Source: JACQWX01 sp041662295 (GTDB lineage: Bacteria > Elusimicrobiota > Elusimicrobia > UBA1565 > UBA9628). From it: a DNA stretch of 29,934 nucleotides. The notes below the pieces were generated by a model. It was not told the DNA's origin. It saw only the letters and a list, made by a program, of their open reading frames with translations, and made no database searches. This document shows, one piece after another, positions 16,061 through 23,834 of the stretch (the first letter of the stretch is position 1; each line of letters begins with the position of its first letter). A program made the translations under genes and the position numbers. Where the stretch lies: NCBI GenBank assembly GCA_041662295.1, contig JBAZSR010000019.1, positions 1-29,934 on the forward strand, read 5' to 3'.

Positions 16061-17530
16061 CTAGAACTTCCCGGTGGCCGGGGTGGCGCGGTTGTAGGCC
16101 CAGTCGCGGATGGCCTTGACCTGCTCGGCCATGGTCTTGGAGAGCGGGACCATCCTGTCGGTCTGGGCCTCGATGTCCTTCAAGGTCATCGCCCGCCCGG
16201 CCTGGCGCGCCTCCACGCGGGCCGAGATGACGGCCTGCTCGATCTCGGCGCCGCTCCACTCCTTGGTGCAGTAGACCAGGAACTTGAGGTTGAAGTCCTT
16301 GGGGTCCACGCCGTTGCGCAGGAGGTGGATGGTGATGATCTGGGCCCGCTCCTCGTCGGTGGGGAGGTCGCAGAAGAACACCTGGTCGAAGCGGCCCTTG
16401 CGCACGACCTCGGCCGGGAGCATCTCGATGCGGTTGGCCGTGGCCGCGACGAAGATCAGGGGGGGCTTCTCCTGCATCCAGGTGAGGAACGACGAGAAGA
16501 CCATGGACTGGGGCGAGGCGGCCTCCTTGGGCGTGCTGAGGGAAGCCTCCATCTCGTCGATCCAGAGCACGACGGGAGCCACGGCCTCGATGGAGTGCAG
16601 GGCGCGGTGGAAGGTGGCCTCGGGGCTGCCGTAGATGCCGGAGAAGACGAGGCTCATGTTGAGCCGGAACAGGGGCACCTGCCAGGTGCCCGCGATGGCC
16701 TTGGCCAGGAGGCTCTTGCCGCAGCCGCTGACGCCCATGATGAGCACGCCTTTGGGGACGGGAAGGCCGGCCTTGACCGCGTCCTGGCTGAAAAGGCCCT
16801 TCCTCTTGAGGGCCCAGTCCTTGACGTTCTCGTGGCCGCCGACCGCGCCGGTGTCCTCCCGCAGGGGGACGAACTCGAGGAAGCCGGCCTTCTTGGTCAT
16901 CGCGCCCTTCGCGGCGAAGATGCTCTCGAGCACGGTGTCCTTGGCCGCGCCCGTGCTGAAGACGCGGTGCATGACGTGCTCGGCCTCCTTGAGGGTCAGT
17001 CCGCGCAGGGCCAATAGGACCTGGGAGCGCAGGTCCGGCAGGAGCTCCGCGCCCGGGAAGAGCTTCTCGATGCCGGCCACGCGGGCCGAGAGCTCGTCGG
17101 CCGAGGGCGCCTCGAGCTCGACGAGGCAGAGCTCCTTCTCGAGGGAGTCGGGCAGGACCGCGACCGGGGAGACCAGCACGAGGGCCGACTTGTAGTCGCG
17201 GCAGTAGGAGAAGTAGACGTCCCGCAGGCTGCGGACCACCCGCGGGTCGTCCATGAAGGCCGAGATGTCCTTCATGACGCAGAACCCGGGCCGCGGCCGC
17301 GCGATGAGCTCGCTCAGGGCGGCCAAGGGGTCGCGGGTGTCGGCCCCGCCCGCGGCAGCGGGCTCGAGCCCGCGGACGCAGCTCCAGGTCGTCATGGAGC
17401 CGCCGGGAAAGCTTCGCGGCAGCAGGGACGCCAGGCAGTCGGTGACGCGGTCCTCCTCGGGCGTGTGCAGGTAGATGAGAGGGTGGCGTCCTTCGATCGC
17501 GCGCAGGATCTGCTCTTCGAATTTGGGCAT
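16061..17530 (-). CDS. Ycf46-like AAA+ ATPase
   Basis: 489 residues. The N-terminal ~235 (EEQILRAIEGRHPLIYLHT at the start) matches the pattern of Ycf46-type proteins, with a degenerate P-loop-like fold. The C-terminal AAA+ domain has Walker A GVSGCGKS (266-273), Walker B LWIDEM (D325, E326) and a sensor/arginine region (FVAATANRIEMLPAEVVRKGRFD). It ends with a C-terminal helical lid. Such proteins are cytoplasmic remodelling ATPases whose targets are largely unknown. ATG directly follows the TAG of the ferritin-like gene, so the two are coupled. The link to XdhC suggests a role in metal-enzyme assembly, which is inference. Confidence 0.8.
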   Translation of the reverse strand: MPKFEEQILRAIEGRHPLIYLHTPEEDRVTDCLASLLPRSFPGGSMTTWSCVRGLEPAAAGGADTRDPLAALSELIARPRPGFCVMKDISAFMDDPRVVRSLRDVYFSYCRDYKSALVLVSPVAVLPDSLEKELCLVELEAPSADELSARVAGIEKLFPGAELLPDLRSQVLLALRGLTLKEAEHVMHRVFSTGAAKDTVLESIFAAKGAMTKKAGFLEFVPLREDTGAVGGHENVKDWALKRKGLFSQDAVKAGLPVPKGVLIMGVSGCGKSLLAKAIAGTWQVPLFRLNMSLVFSGIYGSPEATFHRALHSIEAVAPVVLWIDEMEASLSTPKEAASPQSMVFSSFLTWMQEKPPLIFVAATANRIEMLPAEVVRKGRFDQVFFCDLPTDEERAQIITIHLLRNGVDPKDFNLKFLVYCTKEWSGAEIEQAVISARVEARQAGRAMTLKDIEAQTDRMVPLSKTMAEQVKAIRDWAYNRATPATGKF

Positions 17531-17941
17531 CTAGAACTCCGCTTTAAGGTAGTGCAGGAGCATCTTGAGATGATAGGTCTCATCGGCCAGGATGCCCTTG
17601 ACCAGGAGCGCGTCCAAGGGCTCGAGGTCGCATCGAATCATGTCTTCGTAGCAGCGGACGGCCGCGAGCTCGCGCTCGATGTGGCGCTTGAGGACCGCGG
17701 TGAGCTTCTCCTCTTTGAGGAGGGCTGGGGGGGCCTTGACGCTCCTCGCCGTCTCCGGGAAGGTGTTCTGGAGAGCGGCCAGGTGGACCTTCTCCTCCTC
17801 CCCGAAGCGCTTGAAGGCCTTGCCGATGCTCTCTCCATCGGCCAGGGTGTTCCTGAAGCGGCGGGACTCCTCGGCGTAGACCTCGAGGTCCAGCCATTCC
17901 GCGGTCACGGCCTGCCTCGCGAGGCCTTCCAGCTTGTTCAT
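17531..17941 (-). CDS. Small ferritin-like / rubrerythrin-like protein
   Basis: 136 residues, nearly all helical. The paired carboxylate and histidine pattern of a ferritin-like di-iron site is visible: LEVYAEE, GEEEKVHL, HIERELAAVRCYEDM and LADETYHLKML. It lacks rubredoxin-type cysteines, so it is not a classical rubrerythrin. It starts in an ATGA overlap with the XdhC stop, and its own stop abuts the ATPase start, placing it in the middle of a three-gene operon. Confidence 0.7.
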   Translation of the reverse strand: MNKLEGLARQAVTAEWLDLEVYAEESRRFRNTLADGESIGKAFKRFGEEEKVHLAALQNTFPETARSVKAPPALLKEEKLTAVLKRHIERELAAVRCYEDMIRCDLEPLDALLVKGILADETYHLKMLLHYLKAEF

Positions 17942-18735
17942 GATCCCTTCCCCCGGATGCGCATGTGGTCTCCGCTTCGGCCGTAGTGGAGCTTGAGGAT
18001 CTCGGCAACGACCGAGACCGCGATCTCTCCAGGGGACTTGCCGCCGAGGTCGAGGCCGACCGGGGAGTAGACCCTCGAGAGATCCGCCTTCGGGACCTTT
18101 TTGGCCGCCGCCTTCACGGTCAGGGCCACCTTGCTCCTGCTGCCGATCATGCCGATGTAGCGGGCCTCCGTCTTGAGCGCGGCCACGAGGCACTCGAGGT
18201 CGAGGCTGTGCCCTCGGGTCACGATGACGACATGGGTCTTCGCGCCCACGGCCGCCTTCGGGACCGCGGCGTCGGGCGCGGCCAGGATGAGCCTGCTCTT
18301 GGGGAAGCGCTCCTTGTTGGCGAACTCGGGCCGGTCGTCGGCCGCGATCGTGGGGATCCCGGCCGTGGAGCACACCCCTGCGATGGCCTCTCCCACATGA
18401 CCGGCCCCGAGGATGAGGACTTCCAGGGTCCGGACGTGGACCTCGATGAAGACCTCCACCCTGCCCATGCAGATCATGCCCGTGCCCTCAGGTTTGAGGT
18501 CATAGACGGCCTTCTTGCCTGCCCCGGCCTTGATGCAGGCCAGGCAGTCCTTCATGGTCAGGGCTTCGAGCTTGCCCCCGCCCACGGTGCCGGCGAAGCT
18601 CCCATCGTCGTAGACGATCATCTTGGCCCCGGCGTCGCGGGGCGTGCTGCCCGAGGCGGAGATCACGGTGGCCAGGGCCGCGGACCTGCCGGTCTCCATG
18701 GCGTCGCAGAAGAGCTTGGTGGGGTTCTCGTTCAT
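17938..18735 (-). CDS. xdhC: XdhC/CoxI-family molybdenum cofactor chaperone
   Basis: 265 residues. The N-terminal XdhC/CoxI domain is recognisable (ASGSTPRDAGAKMIVYDDG, GTVGGGKLEA), followed by a Rossmann fold with GAGHVG (110-115) and a conserved RYIGMIGSRSK motif. XdhC binds molybdenum cofactor, helps its sulfuration and inserts it into xanthine-dehydrogenase-family enzymes. No such enzyme is encoded in the window, so its client is elsewhere or differs. A -10-like TATATA lies 10 bases upstream of ATG 18735, without Shine-Dalgarno. First gene of the operon with the ferritin-like protein and the AAA+ ATPase. Confidence 0.85.
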   Translation of the reverse strand: MNENPTKLFCDAMETGRSAALATVISASGSTPRDAGAKMIVYDDGSFAGTVGGGKLEALTMKDCLACIKAGAGKKAVYDLKPEGTGMICMGRVEVFIEVHVRTLEVLILGAGHVGEAIAGVCSTAGIPTIAADDRPEFANKERFPKSRLILAAPDAAVPKAAVGAKTHVVIVTRGHSLDLECLVAALKTEARYIGMIGSRSKVALTVKAAAKKVPKADLSRVYSPVGLDLGGKSPGEIAVSVVAEILKLHYGRSGDHMRIRGKGS

Positions 18736-18745
18736 CTAAGGAGTT

Positions 18746-18753
18746 TATATAAT
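18746..18753. promoter_or_regulatory. Overlapping -10 boxes on both strands before xdhC
   Basis: TATATA on the minus strand (18746-18751) ends 10 bases before the xdhC ATG. On the plus strand a perfect TATAAT (18748-18753) would start transcription at about 18760, at the edge of the long inverted repeat. Confidence 0.4.
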
Positions 18754-18758
18754 CTTTC

Positions 18759-18844
18759 GGTGCCGGGGATTAAGTTATTTAAGTTGTTGGTGCTTGATGC
18801 CGATTCCTGAAGCCAACAACTTAAATAACTTAATCCCCGGCACC
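18759..18844. repeat. Long inverted repeat with 32-bp perfect arms and 22-base loop
   Basis: The left arm 18759-18790 (GGTGCCGGGGATTAAG...) is perfectly complementary to 18813-18844. The AT-rich middle of each arm (TTAAGTTATTTAAGTTG) contrasts with the surrounding GC-rich DNA. It fills most of the space between xdhC and the PAP2 gene. It resembles a REP/MITE-type mobile hairpin, but no transposase is nearby. Confidence 0.9.
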
Positions 18845-18879
18845 ACTCAAATGACATCAGTCATGCACCAACAACGCCA

Positions 18880-19557
18880 ATGAACCCATGGGATAGGCAT
18901 CGGCTGACATCGGCGCGGGCCGTGGAGATATTCGTGGCCTTCTGCGGCCTCCTGCTGGCGTTCTACGTCAACTATCTGGCAGGCAGTCTCGCGGATGTGC
19001 AGGGCGAACTCGCCCGGCCCTCCCCGGACCTGCTCCTGCGCACCCTGCCGTTCGTGGACCTGCGGATCGTCTTCGTCTGGGGGTTCGTGGCGTTCCTGGT
19101 CTGGGCGTGCTTAGCGGGGTGGATTTTCGAGCGCCACCGGATCGCGCACATCCTCTGGCTCTACGCCCTGCTCATCCTCGTGAGAGCCTTTTTCCTCATC
19201 CTGACGCCCATGCATCTGCCCGACGGCGCGCTCCTGCCCCGCGAGGACTCCGTGCACCTGTTCATCGGCGGCTTCGTCAACTTCAAGCACGACATGTTCT
19301 TCTCGGGGCACACGGCCATGCCGTACCTCGGCTATCTCGCGCACCGCAGGACCTGGGTGTCCTGGAGCTTCCTCGGGCTCTCCGTGGTCATGGCCGTGAC
19401 CGTGCTCCTGGCGCGGCTGCACTACTCCATCGACGTCTTCGCGGCCTATTTCATCACCTACGCGCTCTACCGGTTCGAGAGGCGCTGGCTCAGGCGCCCG
19501 TACCGGAGGCTGAGGCACGCGGTCTTCCTGAGGCTCAGCGGTCCGACCCCAGCCTGA
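18880..19557 (+). CDS. Sphingomyelin-synthase-like PAP2 membrane phosphatase/transferase
   Basis: 225 residues with about six membrane helices. The active-site motifs are FSGHTA (S142-T145) and ARLHYSIDVFAAY (H181, D185), with RAFFLILTPMHLP before them. This is the PAP2_C/sphingomyelin-synthase pattern, in which the two histidines and the aspartate transfer a phospho-head-group between lipids. The bacterial substrate is unknown, and lipid phosphatase activity is also possible. ATG 18880 has no obvious Shine-Dalgarno. A TATAAT at 18748 could serve it, with the long inverted repeat in its leader. It is convergent with the propeller-protein gene, 13 bases away. Confidence 0.7.
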   Translation: MNPWDRHRLTSARAVEIFVAFCGLLLAFYVNYLAGSLADVQGELARPSPDLLLRTLPFVDLRIVFVWGFVAFLVWACLAGWIFERHRIAHILWLYALLILVRAFFLILTPMHLPDGALLPREDSVHLFIGGFVNFKHDMFFSGHTAMPYLGYLAHRRTWVSWSFLGLSVVMAVTVLLARLHYSIDVFAAYFITYALYRFERRWLRRPYRRLRHAVFLRLSGPTPA

Positions 19558-19570
19558 CCGGGCTCAGCGC

Positions 19571-22165
19571 TCACCAGTCTTCCCAGAGCCGTCCCAGCCG
19601 ATACCTCCAGTCGGGCAGGCGCGGTTCGACGGACTCGAAGCGCCCGGGACCGATGTTGAAGAACTCCGGCAGGTTGGCGGAGAGGCCGTCCTCGTCCCGC
19701 AGATGGCTCAGCAGGACCGGCGGCGAGCCGCGGCCCTCCTGGTCGATGTGGGTGAGCATGAGCTCCGTCCTGCCGCCGGGGAGCTTGGAGGAGAAGACCA
19801 GCCAGCGGCTGTTGGGGGACCAGGTGTGCCAGGAGTCGCCTCCCGGCCCGTTGGCTCCAAGCTTGCGCGCCTTCCCGCCCACGGCGGGGACGATGTAGAG
19901 GTCGCTGTCCTCCCGGAGCAGCATCGCGCCGTTGGCGGACTGCGTGAAGACCATCCATCTGCCGTCCGGGGAGACCCTCGGATAGTAGTTGCTCCGGCCG
20001 TTGCCGGACGCTCCAGGAACCGGGACCGCCTTCCCTCCCCGTCCCTCATTGAACGGGACGCGGTAGACGTCGTACTTGATGGGGTAGATCCGGTCCAGCT
20101 CGCGCCAGCCGAGACGCTCCTGCTCCTTCTCGAGCGCCGGAGCGAGGCCCTCCCGATTGATCTTCTCGTATTGGGGGGTCAGCTTCGCGCGGAAGAAGTA
20201 GATCTCCTTGCCGTCGGCGCTCCAGGAGCCGGGCATCTGGACGAAGGCGGGGTCGTCGGCGCCCGGCAGGGGACGGACGGAGCGGTCCTCCGGTGTGAAG
20301 ACCGCGAGGATCCCCTTGGTCGGGAAGCTGTAGCTGACGAGGTCCCTGCACGGGCCCACGGCGACGCCCATCATGGAGGCGCCGCCCGTCACGACGCGGG
20401 TCCCGTCCGGGGAGATCGAGGACAGGAGCGCTTGGTGGCGGTCGCGCTCCTTGCGGGGAAGGCGGAGGAAGGAGTTGAGGTCCACGCTGTCCCGCCAGCG
20501 CCAGACCACCCGCTCCTCGGGGTCCCGGAAGAAGAGGTACGCGGACCGGTCCTCGTGGGCCTTGTCGTCGATCAGGGGGTTGAACTCGAAGCCGAAGACC
20601 CGGCCGTCGTTGGACGAGGCGTGGCAGTTGTAGCACCGGCGCTGGTTGCGCAAGACCGTTTCCGGAGCCTCGTAGGCGGAGACCCACCCCAGCTTCCATT
20701 TGACCTTCACGTAGTCATCCGGCTCGGGGAAAGGGTTGGGGACCACGCGATAGAAGATCGGGGCTCCCACCGGGTCCTCGGAGGTGGAGAAGGACACGGC
20801 CGCGCGGGAGCCCGCGCCCGGGGCGGCCCCGACGGACTTCAGGCCGCGGACCTCCAGGACCGCCTTCGAGCCCAGCGAGGCGGCCTTGATCTGCTCCCAG
20901 GCGTCGCGGGGCGGGGTCCACTCCGTTGATCCGCTGGAGTACTCGAGCCGCTGTCCGCCGGCCTTGAAGGAGAAGGTCAACAGCCAGGCCTTGCTCCGCG
21001 GATCCGCGTCCTCCCAGCGGAAGACCGGGGACCGCATGTCAGCGGGGAAGAGGGTCCCATCGACGGGTTCAAGGAAGCGGGTGCGCTGCGGCCGGGCCGC
21101 GGGAGGGGGCCCGGCAGAGGGACCAACGGGAGGGATCGGAGGCGCCTGCGGCCCCCATGTCTCGATGCGCCAGCGCTCGAACTCGCCCCTGACGCGGACC
21201 GTGGTCCCGATCCACGCCTCCTTCGTCCGCTCCCAAGACCGGCCCGGGAGGGAGGCGGCGGTAATGGCGCTCAGCTTGGCGACGCCCCAGACCGCGTTCA
21301 AGCTGCGTCGGACCGCGGACAAGGCGTTTGCCGCGGCCCCGCGGACAGCGGTGAGCTTCCGGTCGAAGGAGTCGCTCAGCCTAGCGAGGGAAGCCTCTGT
21401 CTCGGCGCGGAACCGCCCGGCCCTGAGGCGGCGGACAAGACTCGCGGAACGCTGCTGTGTCTCGGCCAGGCGCGGCCAGGCCGAGGGGGCGTCCCGGAGA
21501 GCGGCCGAGAGGTGCCGCTGCGCGGCCTCAAGGTCACCCGCGGACTCGGCCAGCCTCGCGGCGTCGAGCAGGGCGGTGACCCGGAAGTCGGGCCGGCGGC
21601 TGAAGAGCTCCGCAGCCTTGGCGTAGTCCGCGAGCGCCGCAGACCTGTTCCCCGCGGCTTCCCGGACCACGGCGCGGCTCTGGAAGGCCTCGGGGTCGCC
21701 AGGGACTCGTGCGACGGCTTCGTCGAGCCTGCGTTCCGCGGCTGCGCGGTCGCCCTTGAGGAACAGGGCGATCGCCAAGGCCTTGGCTTGGGCGCCGGCC
21801 GCGATCCTCCGTCTCAGGCGGTCCTCCTCGGCCGCGAGGCCGGGGGCGCACAAGGGGCCGGGGACGGCCGCGGGAGCGCCGAGCGCGGTCTTGAGGCTCT
21901 CCCGGTGGTCTTGGAAGGCCTTCTCGTGCTCGCCGAGGAGTCCGGCGACGATCGCCCGGTGCCGGTAGGCTTGGGTGGACATCGGGTCCAGGGCGAGGGT
22001 CTCGTCGAGGAGCGCCATCCCGCCGCGCCGGTCTCCGGACCGGAGCCGGGCGCAGGCCTGGAGGAAGGCCTCTTCAGCGGCCTGCCGGGCCGGCGCGGAG
22101 GTGGCCGAGCCGGCAAAGCAGGGGAGTGCCAGGGCCAGCGCGAGCAGGACAGGGAGCGCCCGCAT
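19571..22165 (-). CDS. Exported TPR, c-type haem and TolB-like propeller protein
   Basis: 864 residues with a signal peptide (LPVLLALALALPCFA). Residues ~25-250 carry TPR repeats. Residues ~355-465 look like an immunoglobulin-type domain (EPVDGTLFP, SPVFRWED). One CxxCH haem site, CYNCH (C511-H515), follows. Residues ~560-864 form a β-propeller with PD40 repeats (SISPDGTRVV, SWSADGKEIYFF, RVSPDGRWMVFT, TWSPNSRWLVFS). It is likely periplasmic or surface located, with haem-based electron transfer or sensing. The start overlaps the RidA stop by one base (TGATG), implying coupled translation in the radical SAM operon. Its partner is unknown. Confidence 0.75.
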   Translation of the reverse strand: MRALPVLLALALALPCFAGSATSAPARQAAEEAFLQACARLRSGDRRGGMALLDETLALDPMSTQAYRHRAIVAGLLGEHEKAFQDHRESLKTALGAPAAVPGPLCAPGLAAEEDRLRRRIAAGAQAKALAIALFLKGDRAAAERRLDEAVARVPGDPEAFQSRAVVREAAGNRSAALADYAKAAELFSRRPDFRVTALLDAARLAESAGDLEAAQRHLSAALRDAPSAWPRLAETQQRSASLVRRLRAGRFRAETEASLARLSDSFDRKLTAVRGAAANALSAVRRSLNAVWGVAKLSAITAASLPGRSWERTKEAWIGTTVRVRGEFERWRIETWGPQAPPIPPVGPSAGPPPAARPQRTRFLEPVDGTLFPADMRSPVFRWEDADPRSKAWLLTFSFKAGGQRLEYSSGSTEWTPPRDAWEQIKAASLGSKAVLEVRGLKSVGAAPGAGSRAAVSFSTSEDPVGAPIFYRVVPNPFPEPDDYVKVKWKLGWVSAYEAPETVLRNQRRCYNCHASSNDGRVFGFEFNPLIDDKAHEDRSAYLFFRDPEERVVWRWRDSVDLNSFLRLPRKERDRHQALLSSISPDGTRVVTGGASMMGVAVGPCRDLVSYSFPTKGILAVFTPEDRSVRPLPGADDPAFVQMPGSWSADGKEIYFFRAKLTPQYEKINREGLAPALEKEQERLGWRELDRIYPIKYDVYRVPFNEGRGGKAVPVPGASGNGRSNYYPRVSPDGRWMVFTQSANGAMLLREDSDLYIVPAVGGKARKLGANGPGGDSWHTWSPNSRWLVFSSKLPGGRTELMLTHIDQEGRGSPPVLLSHLRDEDGLSANLPEFFNIGPGRFESVEPRLPDWRYRLGRLWEDW

Positions 22166-22680
22166 CAGGGTCTCGGCACCACGGCCATGGCCTCGATCTC
22201 CACGAGCAGCTCAGGCCTGCAGAGCTCGGCCTGGATGCCGGTGCTCGCCGGCAGGGTGTCGACGCGGGCCGCGGCGAGGAAGGCGGTCCGGATCTCGTTG
22301 AAGGCCGCGTAGTGGCGCTTGATGTCCTTGAGGTAGCAGGTGGTGCGCACGACATCGCGCCAGGACGCGCCGGCCGCGTGGAGGAGGGCGGTCAGGTTGC
22401 TGTAGGTCCGGAGGCACTGGGCCCGGAAGTCGCTGCGATNNNNNNNNNNGAGGATCAACGCCGCTCCCGGGAGCTCGACTCTGAGGCCGCGGCTGAAGGA
22501 CGACGGTTGGGCGTAGTCGGTCGCCTCGTTGAGAGCCGCGGGCGCGCTGACCGCGGTCCTGGCCGCGGCCCTGGCCGCGGCCAGGCGCCGGGGCTTCGCG
22601 GCCTTCAAGGCGGTCTCCAGGAGCCGCCATTCCCGCGCCGCCGCAGGGCTCCAGGGTCCGCGTCCGTTCCTTTTCATCAT
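22165..22680 (-). CDS. RidA/YjgF-family protein interrupted by an assembly gap
   Basis: About 171 residues as assembled. The RidA fold is clear in the second half: LTALLHAAGASWRDVVRTTCYLKDI, YAAFNEIRTAF and LLVEIEAMAVV. RidA enzymes hydrolyse reactive enamines, but the arginine needed for this (in the usual PAR-T motif) is replaced here by LPASTG, so it probably belongs to a non-deaminase Rid subgroup. An N-terminal extension of ~50 basic residues precedes the domain. The 10 N at 22440-22449 hide part of the strand region, and the frame on both sides is kept. It lies 15 bases after the radical SAM stop and overlaps the next gene. Confidence 0.75.
   Translation of the reverse strand: MMKRNGRGPWSPAAAREWRLLETALKAAKPRRLAAARAAARTAVSAPAALNEATDYAQPSSFSRGLRVELPGAALILXXXXRSDFRAQCLRTYSNLTALLHAAGASWRDVVRTTCYLKDIKRHYAAFNEIRTAFLAAARVDTLPASTGIQAELCRPELLVEIEAMAVVPRP
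22440..22449. other. Assembly gap of 10 N inside the RidA-family gene
   Basis: Ten undetermined bases. Normal RidA proteins have about 10-15 residues between the flanking strands where only ~4 codons fit, so the gap length is probably a placeholder. Confidence 0.9.
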
Positions 22681-22695
22681 GATGTCCTCATCCTT

Positions 22696-23748
22696 TCACG
22701 AGGCGTAGATGCGTCTTCCGCCGGGCCGGGCCTTCGGCCGGCGCGGCGCGGCCGACAGCTCTCCCACGCCGAAGGCGTTCGCGTAGACCCGGCTCAAGCC
22801 CGCGCACACCGGGTCCAGGGGGCAGGCCCGGCAGGCCTGCGCCTTGACCCGGATGAAGTCCTGCGGGGCCGGGTCCTGGGCCGGGTCCCACCCGGAGGGG
22901 GCGTACCAGGCAGGGGTGTCGCGCCGGCCCTCAGGGGCCAGGCGCGGAGCAACAGCGGCCATGCCTCCGACACAGAGCGGGAAAGCCCAGTCGCCGGTGA
23001 AGCGGCGGATCGGCACGGCGCCCTCGGCGGCCGCCTTCAGGATGAAGGGCGCGGCCTTGGAGTGGGGGACGGCCAGGCTCTCCCAGGCGGGGTTCTCCTC
23101 CAGGGTCGAGAGGAAGAGCGCCAGGGGCGTCGTCCCGCCTGACCGCTCCTTGAGCCGGGCGAGGAAGCGGGCGTGGCCCGGCACGTCCCGGTAGTTGTGC
23201 CGGTTGAGCACCATGTTGCAGGTCACCTGCTCGAAGGGCAGGCTCAGGCAGCGCTCGATGCCGGAGACGGCCTTGCGGAAGCGGCCGGTCGTGCCCGTGA
23301 GCTTGTCGTAGACGGCCGGGCGGTGGGAATGGAACGAGAGGAAGAGCCGTCGGATGCCTGCGTCAAGGACCGAGGCCGACAGACGCGGGTCCGCGAAAAG
23401 GTAGGCGCTCGAGGTCAGGGAGACCGACCTGAAGCCCAGGTCCAGGCCCAGGCGCGCGGCGTCGAGGAACCCTTTCGCGAGGGCGGGCTCACCGCCGGTC
23501 AGGATGAGGTCCATCTCCCGGATGAGCCGGCCGCGGCGTTGGGCGTAGTCCTTGAGGGCGCTGGGCACGACGCCCGCCGGGACGTCCTTGCCCGTCAGAG
23601 GGAGGGGACAGGAGATGCAGCGGTTGCCGCAGCGGAAGGTGAGGCTGACCTCAAGGCTCCGGGCCGCGGCCCTGGCTCCGTCAAGGAGAGTGAGTTCCTC
23701 GACGACCGTCAGCTCCGAGCCGCCGGCTTTCAGCTTCCAGGGGTCCAC
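22696..23748 (-). CDS. Radical SAM enzyme with an extra four-cysteine site
   Basis: 350 residues from GTG 23748. The radical SAM cluster motif CGNRCISC (C40, C44, C47) and GGEP (85-88) are intact, so it should cleave S-adenosylmethionine. Four C-terminal cysteines, C259 (PLCVGG), C306, C309 and C315 (CRACPLDPVC), can bind an auxiliary [4Fe-4S] cluster, as in twitch/SPASM-type maturases. Substrate unknown. It heads an operon with the RidA-like and haem-propeller genes and diverges from the NifH-NifD fusion, suggesting joint work on a cofactor or modified peptide. A TGGTACCAT promoter element ends 7 bases before the start codon. No Shine-Dalgarno. Confidence 0.85.
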   Translation of the reverse strand: MDPWKLKAGGSELTVVEELTLLDGARAAARSLEVSLTFRCGNRCISCPLPLTGKDVPAGVVPSALKDYAQRRGRLIREMDLILTGGEPALAKGFLDAARLGLDLGFRSVSLTSSAYLFADPRLSASVLDAGIRRLFLSFHSHRPAVYDKLTGTTGRFRKAVSGIERCLSLPFEQVTCNMVLNRHNYRDVPGHARFLARLKERSGGTTPLALFLSTLEENPAWESLAVPHSKAAPFILKAAAEGAVPIRRFTGDWAFPLCVGGMAAVAPRLAPEGRRDTPAWYAPSGWDPAQDPAPQDFIRVKAQACRACPLDPVCAGLSRVYANAFGVGELSAAPRRPKARPGGRRIYAS

Positions 23749-23755
23749 GACGATG

Positions 23756-23764
23756 ATGGTACCA
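23756..23764 (-). promoter_or_regulatory. Extended -10 promoter of the radical SAM operon
   Basis: TGGTACCAT on the minus strand: TG, one base, then TACCAT ending 7 bases before GTG 23748. The same hexamer and the same 7-base distance occur on the other side for the NifH-NifD gene. Confidence 0.5.
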
Positions 23765-23780
23765 AATCTTGGCCGCGGTC

Positions 23781-23802
23781 CCGCCCGTCTTCCGACGGGC
23801 GG
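23781..23802. promoter_or_regulatory. Hairpin/operator candidate between the divergent promoters
   Basis: CCGCCCGTC (23781-23789) and GACGGGCGG (23794-23802) form a perfect 9-bp inverted repeat with a TTCC loop. It sits between the facing promoters, so one bound protein could control both operons. Confidence 0.45.
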
Positions 23803-23805
23803 CCG

Positions 23806-23834
23806 TTGATGCCCTGGGACCTTTATTGTACCAT
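23806..23834 (+). promoter_or_regulatory. Promoter of the NifH-NifD fusion operon
   Basis: -35 TTGATG (23806-23811), 17-bp spacer, -10 TACCAT (23829-23834), then only 7 bases to ATG 23842. Transcription should start at the start codon. Confidence 0.55.
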
